This document shows positions 59,797 to 64,000 of a stretch of DNA of 64,000 nucleotides, in pieces. The stretch's first letter is position 1. Every line of letters begins with the position of its first letter. This DNA is from Pleomorphomonas carboxyditropha (GTDB lineage: Bacteria; Pseudomonadota; Alphaproteobacteria; Rhizobiales; Pleomorphomonadaceae): positions 212,622 to 276,621 of the forward strand of contig NZ_NQVN01000002.1 in NCBI RefSeq assembly GCF_002770725.1. Direction: 5' to 3'. A program made the position numbers and the translations under genes. A model generated the notes under the pieces. That model was not told where the DNA came from. It searched no databases and worked only from the letters and a program-made list of their open reading frames with translations.

Positions 59797-60680
59797 CCCC
59801 ATGCCGCCATCGGCCGCGAGCCGACGACGCCCTTGAGCTTGCCCAAATTGATGGCGGCGCGCTTGCCGCAACGGAACGCCCGCGGCCGATCGAACGGCCT
59901 GAGCAGCAGCCAGAGAGCGGCGCCGATCGCAAGCTTGAGCGCCGCGTCGACGGCGAAGAGAAGCGCCGCGGCCTTGCCGCCGTCCCTGAGGCGGGTCTCG
60001 GCATAGATCTGGCCGCCCCGGACGGCGCGGCGCAACGCATAGGCCGGGGTGGCGCGCGCCGGGGGGATATCCTCATGGGCGCGCGCCCGGTTGGTTACCA
60101 CCATGCGGCCGCCGGCGGCGGCGAAGCGCAGGAAGAAGTCGTGGTCTTCGCCGCCCGACCGGCCGAAAGCCGGATCGAAGCGCAGGCCGCCGAGCGCTGC
60201 GCGGCGGATCAGCGTGTTGCCGGTGCGGCCGTGCGGGTTCGGGCGGCCGTCGTCGTCCCAATTCCAGTCCTGGAACAGCGGATCGGCGGCGACGAACCAG
60301 GCCGGCGTGCCCTCCGGATAGCGCGGGAACACCGGCCCGAACACCGCGTCGGCGGCAAAGTCCGAGGCAGCGGAAAGATGGCCCTCGAGCCAGCCCGGTT
60401 CGACCGTTTCGTCGTCGTCGACAAAGATCAGCCAGTCGCCCGCCGCCGCGTCGAGGCAGGCGTTGCGGGCATGCGAGACGTTGCCGGCCCCGACCGCCAC
60501 GATACGCACCGGCAATCCGAAGTCGCGGCCGGCGAGAAGCCGCGCCACCGCGTTGTCCGGGCTGTCGTCGGCGATGACGATCTCGACGCTCTCGCCCTCG
60601 GGAATGCGCGCCCCGGCGACGCTTTCGAGCGTCGACAGCAGGAAGGGCCGGCCCATGCTGGCGATCAGGATGGAGATCAT
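59793..60680 (-). CDS. GT2 family glycosyltransferase
   Basis: A 295-residue inverting glycosyltransferase with MISILIASMGRP at the N-terminus, the GT-A motif ADDSPDN, donor-site FVDDDETVEPGWL and the acceptor-site FGRSGGEDHDFFLRF. The C-terminal stretch has hydrophobic segments that may attach it to the membrane. Starts at ATG 60680, translationally coupled to the polymerase gene by a 4-bp overlap. Confidence 0.92.
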   Translation of the reverse strand: MISILIASMGRPFLLSTLESVAGARIPEGESVEIVIADDSPDNAVARLLAGRDFGLPVRIVAVGAGNVSHARNACLDAAAGDWLIFVDDDETVEPGWLEGHLSAASDFAADAVFGPVFPRYPEGTPAWFVAADPLFQDWNWDDDGRPNPHGRTGNTLIRRAALGGLRFDPAFGRSGGEDHDFFLRFAAAGGRMVVTNRARAHEDIPPARATPAYALRRAVRGGQIYAETRLRDGGKAAALLFAVDAALKLAIGAALWLLLRPFDRPRAFRCGKRAAINLGKLKGVVGSRPMAAWG

Positions 60681-61954
60681 GTCAGCGCTCTTCCCTGCCG
60701 TATCGTCACGGCCGACAGCATCATCAGCATCAGGAGAACGTTCGACGTCGTCATGCCATGCAGCCAGTCGGTCTCGAGCAGGTTCTGCCACAGGGTATAG
60801 AGAAGACATGACGTCATAAGGATGCCGGCGCCGGCATCCCGGTCGACCAGGCGGTCGATCCACCAGGCGATCATCAGAACGATCATCAGGAAGAGCGACA
60901 GGGCGATCATGCCGCCTTCGAGCGCCATGTCGAGGTAGCCGTTGTGGGAATGCGGCGTCCGGGCGATGAAGGTGTCGGTCATCCGCGCCGCCGGCGATGC
61001 CGGCCCGATGCCCCAGAACGACTGGAAGCCCCAGCCGGTCAGCGGGCGTTCGGCGATATGGGCCGCCGTGAACTTCCAGATTTCGGTGCGGCCGGTGAAG
61101 GTGGGGTCTCCGCTCACCAGCAGCGACACGTCGCGATAGTCGAAGCCGGGCACGCCGCCGCCCAGCAGAAATGCCGCGGGTATGGTCAGGACGACCATCA
61201 GGATCGGCAGCGCTATTCTGAGGCGGCGGCGGACCCCGGCGGCAAACAAGGCGGTTGCCGGCGCCAGCACCATCATGCCCAGCGAGGTCTTGGACTGACT
61301 TATCAGCAGTAGGCCGACGACGGCCGGCAGGCACAGGAAACCCGCCACGCGCACGCGATGGTCGGCGCGCGTCAATGCGTAGATGGCGAACAGGCCGGCA
61401 ATGGCGGCATTGGCGCCCAGCGTGTTCTTGTGCGAGTAGATGCCGGGAAAGCCGATCGACGTCGTATGCACGACGGCGATCGAGGCGACGTTCACGGCGA
61501 CGGCGACCGCCGTCACCCAGAACATGGGTCTCAGAATGTCGTCCATCCTGTCGGCCAGCAACAGCGCCGGAACGAGGCCGATCAGCAGCAAGATATAAAG
61601 CGACAGCCGGGTCAGCGTCATTGCCGGGGCGAGCGCCCAGGCCGCGGTAAGGCCGAGATAGCCGAAGAAGGCGATCAGCAGGCAAGAGCCGAACAGTTGG
61701 AAGCGGCCGATCCGGTGACGCTCGGCAATGAGCAGGATCACCGAGAGGGCGGCCATGCCGGGAAAGAACAGCCGGTTGAGAAGGCCCGGCTGCGCCTCCA
61801 TTATCGGGCCGGTGGAAAGGTCGGCCGGCACGTAGTAGCGGGCGTAGACCAGCGGCCAGACCAGCATGAAATAGGCGAGATCGATGGCCGGCAGCAGCGT
61901 GGCGAGCCGGCGCCGATAGCCGTATCCGATGCGGTGGGCGATCGTCTCGCTCAT
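60677..61954 (-). CDS. O-antigen ligase/polymerase family protein (Wzy-like)
   Basis: A 425-residue membrane protein with about ten helices and the O-antigen ligase-family loop: SQSKTSLG near residue 215 and TGRTEIWKF, LTGWGFQSFW and HSHNGYLDMALEGG. These fit Wzy/WaaL-type proteins that polymerise or transfer lipid-linked glycan repeats. It begins at ATG 61954, overlapping the flippase gene by 4 bp. Confidence 0.9.
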   Translation of the reverse strand: MSETIAHRIGYGYRRRLATLLPAIDLAYFMLVWPLVYARYYVPADLSTGPIMEAQPGLLNRLFFPGMAALSVILLIAERHRIGRFQLFGSCLLIAFFGYLGLTAAWALAPAMTLTRLSLYILLLIGLVPALLLADRMDDILRPMFWVTAVAVAVNVASIAVVHTTSIGFPGIYSHKNTLGANAAIAGLFAIYALTRADHRVRVAGFLCLPAVVGLLLISQSKTSLGMMVLAPATALFAAGVRRRLRIALPILMVVLTIPAAFLLGGGVPGFDYRDVSLLVSGDPTFTGRTEIWKFTAAHIAERPLTGWGFQSFWGIGPASPAARMTDTFIARTPHSHNGYLDMALEGGMIALSLFLMIVLMIAWWIDRLVDRDAGAGILMTSCLLYTLWQNLLETDWLHGMTTSNVLLMLMMLSAVTIRQGRALT

Positions 61955-63195
61955 GGAATGCCGCCCTCCCGCCCCTCGCCGGCATCCCGCGGCCTGAGAT
62001 CGCGGAACGTCAGCACGCCGAAGGTCAGGCATTCGAGCAGCGAAACACCGGCAAGTCCGAGCACGGCGGCCGAGGCATCGAGCCCCAGGGACAGCAGCGC
62101 GACTACCAGCAGCGGCACGACGATCGCGCCGACGAAGCCGACGAAGGCCAGGGCGCGAAACTGGCGGCGCGCTTCCATCAGGGCGGCCATCACCGACGTC
62201 TGACCGGCCACCAGGGCATAGAGCCACCAGCACAAAAGATTGCCGGCCATGTCGCCGTAGCGATCGCGGAAGGCATAGGCATCAATGTAAGGCCAGGCCA
62301 GGAGGAGAAAAAGGCCGTAGAGGATCGCCGCACCGGCGACGATCGTCGCGCCCGACCGGAACAGCCGCAGCACCGCCGCGACCTCGCCGTGCCTCAGCTC
62401 CTCCACCATCCTGGGGCGGGCGACCCGGCACCAGGCGGTGCCGACCAGCAGCAGCGGCGAGACGCCGACCCGTCCGGCGTTGAGCATGCCGAGCGACGCC
62501 GCGTCGCGCATCCTCTCCACCAGGAAGACGTGACTGCGCGCCATGACTTCGTTCTGAAGCGCCCCCTGCAGCGCCCAGCGGGTGTCTTTCCAGACGCGCT
62601 TGTAGGCGGACAGGTGAGCCGGCAGCCGGCGGAAATCGGCCTTGAGATCGAAGCGGCACACCAGAAAGGAAAGGCAATTGCCGGCGGACAGGGCGGCGAG
62701 AACGGCTGCCGCCGGCGGCAGCACCTCCCAGAAGGCGACGGCGAGCAGGGCCGCCGATCCGAGCGCGATGACATCGTAGACCAGCGTACGGTGGATCCGC
62801 CCCTTGACCACCATGAGGTTGCGCGCGTACTCGCGAACCATGATCGTCAGGAAATAACCGGCGGTGGCGAGCGACAGCCAGGCGTCGGCGCCAATGACGG
62901 CGGCAAGGCCGAGACTCGCCGGCAGCACCAGAAAAGTCAGCACCAGATTGGCCGAGGTTAGCATCGACAGCGTCGCGTCGGCTTCCTTCGGCTCGCGGCC
63001 CGGCAGCAGGTAGTTGAGCGGCATGACGATCAGCGCATTCTGCGCCGAGACGGCAAAGAAGCTGCCGGCCAGGAGGAAGGCGAAGCGGCCGAATTCGTCC
63101 GGCGTCGCGAAGGCGATGAACGCCAGGTTGAGCAGCAGGCTGAAGGCGCTGTTCAGTGCCTGGTCGATCAGCGAAAGAACAACGGCCCGCGTCAT
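61951..63195 (-). CDS. Polysaccharide flippase-like membrane protein (Wzx/MATE-like)
   Basis: A 414-residue membrane protein with 11-12 helices, starting MTRAVVLSLIDQALNSAFSLLLNL. It lacks conspicuous motifs but the pattern of paired helices, basic loops (KRVWKDTRWALQGALQNEV) and the position in the operon match Wzx-type flippases of the polysaccharide biosynthesis family. It would move lipid-linked repeat units across the membrane. ATG 63195 overlaps the deacetylase gene by 4 bp. Confidence 0.85.
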   Translation of the reverse strand: MTRAVVLSLIDQALNSAFSLLLNLAFIAFATPDEFGRFAFLLAGSFFAVSAQNALIVMPLNYLLPGREPKEADATLSMLTSANLVLTFLVLPASLGLAAVIGADAWLSLATAGYFLTIMVREYARNLMVVKGRIHRTLVYDVIALGSAALLAVAFWEVLPPAAAVLAALSAGNCLSFLVCRFDLKADFRRLPAHLSAYKRVWKDTRWALQGALQNEVMARSHVFLVERMRDAASLGMLNAGRVGVSPLLLVGTAWCRVARPRMVEELRHGEVAAVLRLFRSGATIVAGAAILYGLFLLLAWPYIDAYAFRDRYGDMAGNLLCWWLYALVAGQTSVMAALMEARRQFRALAFVGFVGAIVVPLLVVALLSLGLDASAAVLGLAGVSLLECLTFGVLTFRDLRPRDAGEGREGGIP

Positions 63196-63902
63196 GGCAC
63201 ACCGGCCAGCGTTCGAAGGCGGGTCGACAGCGGGCGCAGACGGCAACGGGCAACATCCCGCCAGCCGCCCCGGCGGCCGCCGACGGCGAGCACGGCGGAC
63301 ACGTTGCCCGGCTTCAGCATATTGCGCGGCTTGATCGCCGCCGACGCCAGCGCAAGGCCGGGACGACTGGTATGCACCTCCCGAAAGCCCATCGCGAACA
63401 GGCGATGGAGGATGTGGATGTTGAAGCGGCCGAAGGGCGGCGCCACGATATCGACCGGCCGGCCGAGAATCGCCTCGAGCGCGGCGCGGCCTTCGCCGAC
63501 GTCGTCGAGGAACTGGCGCTCGGATATCGCCGTCCAGTCGAGATGATCGACGCCATGGACGCCGATCTTCATGCCGAGGCCGGCAAGGGCGCGGAGATCG
63601 GCGGCTGCGAGACGGCCGGGCCGGCCGAGGACGCTGGTCGGCACGAAGAAGATCCCGGCGACCCCGTTTCGCGCGAGCCAGGGAGCGAGCAGCTCGATGT
63701 CGGAGCGGAAGGCGTCGTCGCTGGTGACGCGAAGCCGCGCTCCGGTCCGCCGGCTCATGGCGAGAAGCGTGCGGAGGAGCGGTTCCGCCACTGAAAACGG
63801 CACCCAGGATTTCAGCTCGTCATCCCGCGCGTCCGGCTGCTCGGAGAGGTCGTGCACGCCGACGATCAGTTCGAACCGGGATCCGCCGCCGTCAACCGCC
63901 AC
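63192..63902 (-). CDS. Polysaccharide deacetylase-like protein
   Basis: A 236-residue NodB-fold protein from GTG 63902, which has GGAGG 6 nt upstream inside the end of the next gene. The NodB TFDDG box is altered to TSDDAF; the metal HxxxH is intact (GVHGVDH), as is APPFGRFN. It may remove N- or O-acetyl groups from the polymer, though the altered first motif leaves activity open. Co-transcribed with the sugar transferase (11-bp overlap) and flippase. Confidence 0.8.
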   Translation of the reverse strand: MAVDGGGSRFELIVGVHDLSEQPDARDDELKSWVPFSVAEPLLRTLLAMSRRTGARLRVTSDDAFRSDIELLAPWLARNGVAGIFFVPTSVLGRPGRLAAADLRALAGLGMKIGVHGVDHLDWTAISERQFLDDVGEGRAALEAILGRPVDIVAPPFGRFNIHILHRLFAMGFREVHTSRPGLALASAAIKPRNMLKPGNVSAVLAVGGRRGGWRDVARCRLRPLSTRLRTLAGVP

Positions 63903-64000
63903 CGCGCGCCTCCGATTTCCACGGCGACCACCAGGGCAGGACCGTCGCGACGAGGATACGAAGATCGGCGGCAAAAGACCACGTCGCGATGTAGCGGAGA
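63892..64000 (-). CDS. C-terminus of a polyprenyl-phosphate sugar transferase (partial)
   Basis: Only the last 35 codons are in the window; the gene continues past the right edge. The sequence ends RYIATWSFAADLRILVATVL, followed by a tryptophan-rich tail and stop at 63892. This matches the well-kept RYI-x-WS-x2-DL-x-IL end of polyprenyl glycosylphosphotransferases (WbaP/ExoY-like), which start a lipid-linked repeat unit. It completes the expected gene set of a Wzx/Wzy-type cluster. Confidence 0.75.
   Translation of the reverse strand, partial: LRYIATWSFAADLRILVATVLPWWSPWKSEARGGG

Noticed and set aside
1-64000. Mobile elements, prophage, CRISPR arrays, rRNA and tRNA genes
   Set aside because: No transposase, integrase, phage structural gene, regularly spaced repeat, or cloverleaf-type sequence was recognised on either strand by eye.

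Overview
This is a 64 kb, GC-rich (roughly two-thirds G+C by eye) stretch of what looks like an alphaproteobacterial chromosome, most likely Hyphomicrobiales (Rhizobiales). Supporting signs are a GTTC-N7-GTTC LexA box, a radical-SAM gene paired with a fused UdgX gene, an NsrR/FdxA/NnrU/NnrS set, a long-palindrome intergenic repeat of rhizobial type, and many solute transporters with GntR/IclR regulators. The genus cannot be fixed from the sequence. Genes are tightly packed and many neighbours share an ATGA or GTGA stop/start overlap. I saw no rRNA, tRNA, CRISPR array, insertion sequence or prophage gene.

Layout. (1) 1-4042: end of a TRAP transporter, an FCD-type GntR regulator and uronate isomerase UxaC (hexuronate use). 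(2) 4557-10391: DNA repair genes: ligase-associated exonuclease plus ATP-dependent DNA ligase, a DUF883 protein, and a radical-SAM/UdgX pair under a predicted SOS promoter. (3) 10626-13199: a class-C beta-lactamase-like hydrolase and an S10 serine carboxypeptidase. (4) 13486-21205: an IclR regulator and an unusual alpha/beta-hydrolase, divergent from an operon with an acid-sugar dehydratase-like enolase-superfamily enzyme, a sugar ABC importer and an AhpD-like protein. (5) 21338-33013: a LuxR/MalT-like regulator followed by a dipeptide-type ABC importer operon that ends in a HyuA-like protein and two DUF917 paralogs. (6) 33146-38211: a methyltransferase/FAD-monooxygenase pair, then fdxA, nsrR, nnrU and nnrS with matching NsrR-like operators. 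(7) 38266-47067: TetR and two ABC half-transporters, divergent from a six-gene cassette of HMA2-type proteins, small membrane proteins and a P1B ATPase that resembles a ferrosome (fez) iron-storage cluster. (8) 47219-53744: a GntR/UTRA regulator, ADP-ribosylglycohydrolase, PfkB kinase and polyamine-type ABC importer operon, resembling E. coli yegTUVW with a different transporter. (9) 54048-64000: an exopolysaccharide locus (acyltransferase, aldo/keto reductase, GMC oxidoreductase, WecB-type GT, GT4, GT2, Wzy, Wzx, deacetylase, and the end of a polyprenyl-phosphate sugar transferase).

Taken together the window combines catabolism of plant-type sugar acids, SOS DNA repair, nitric oxide defence, probable iron storage and surface polysaccharide synthesis. 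The best candidates for unusual biology are the ferrosome-like cassette, the HyuA-DUF917 operon, the yeg-like glycoside operon and the SOS-controlled radical-SAM/UdgX pair.
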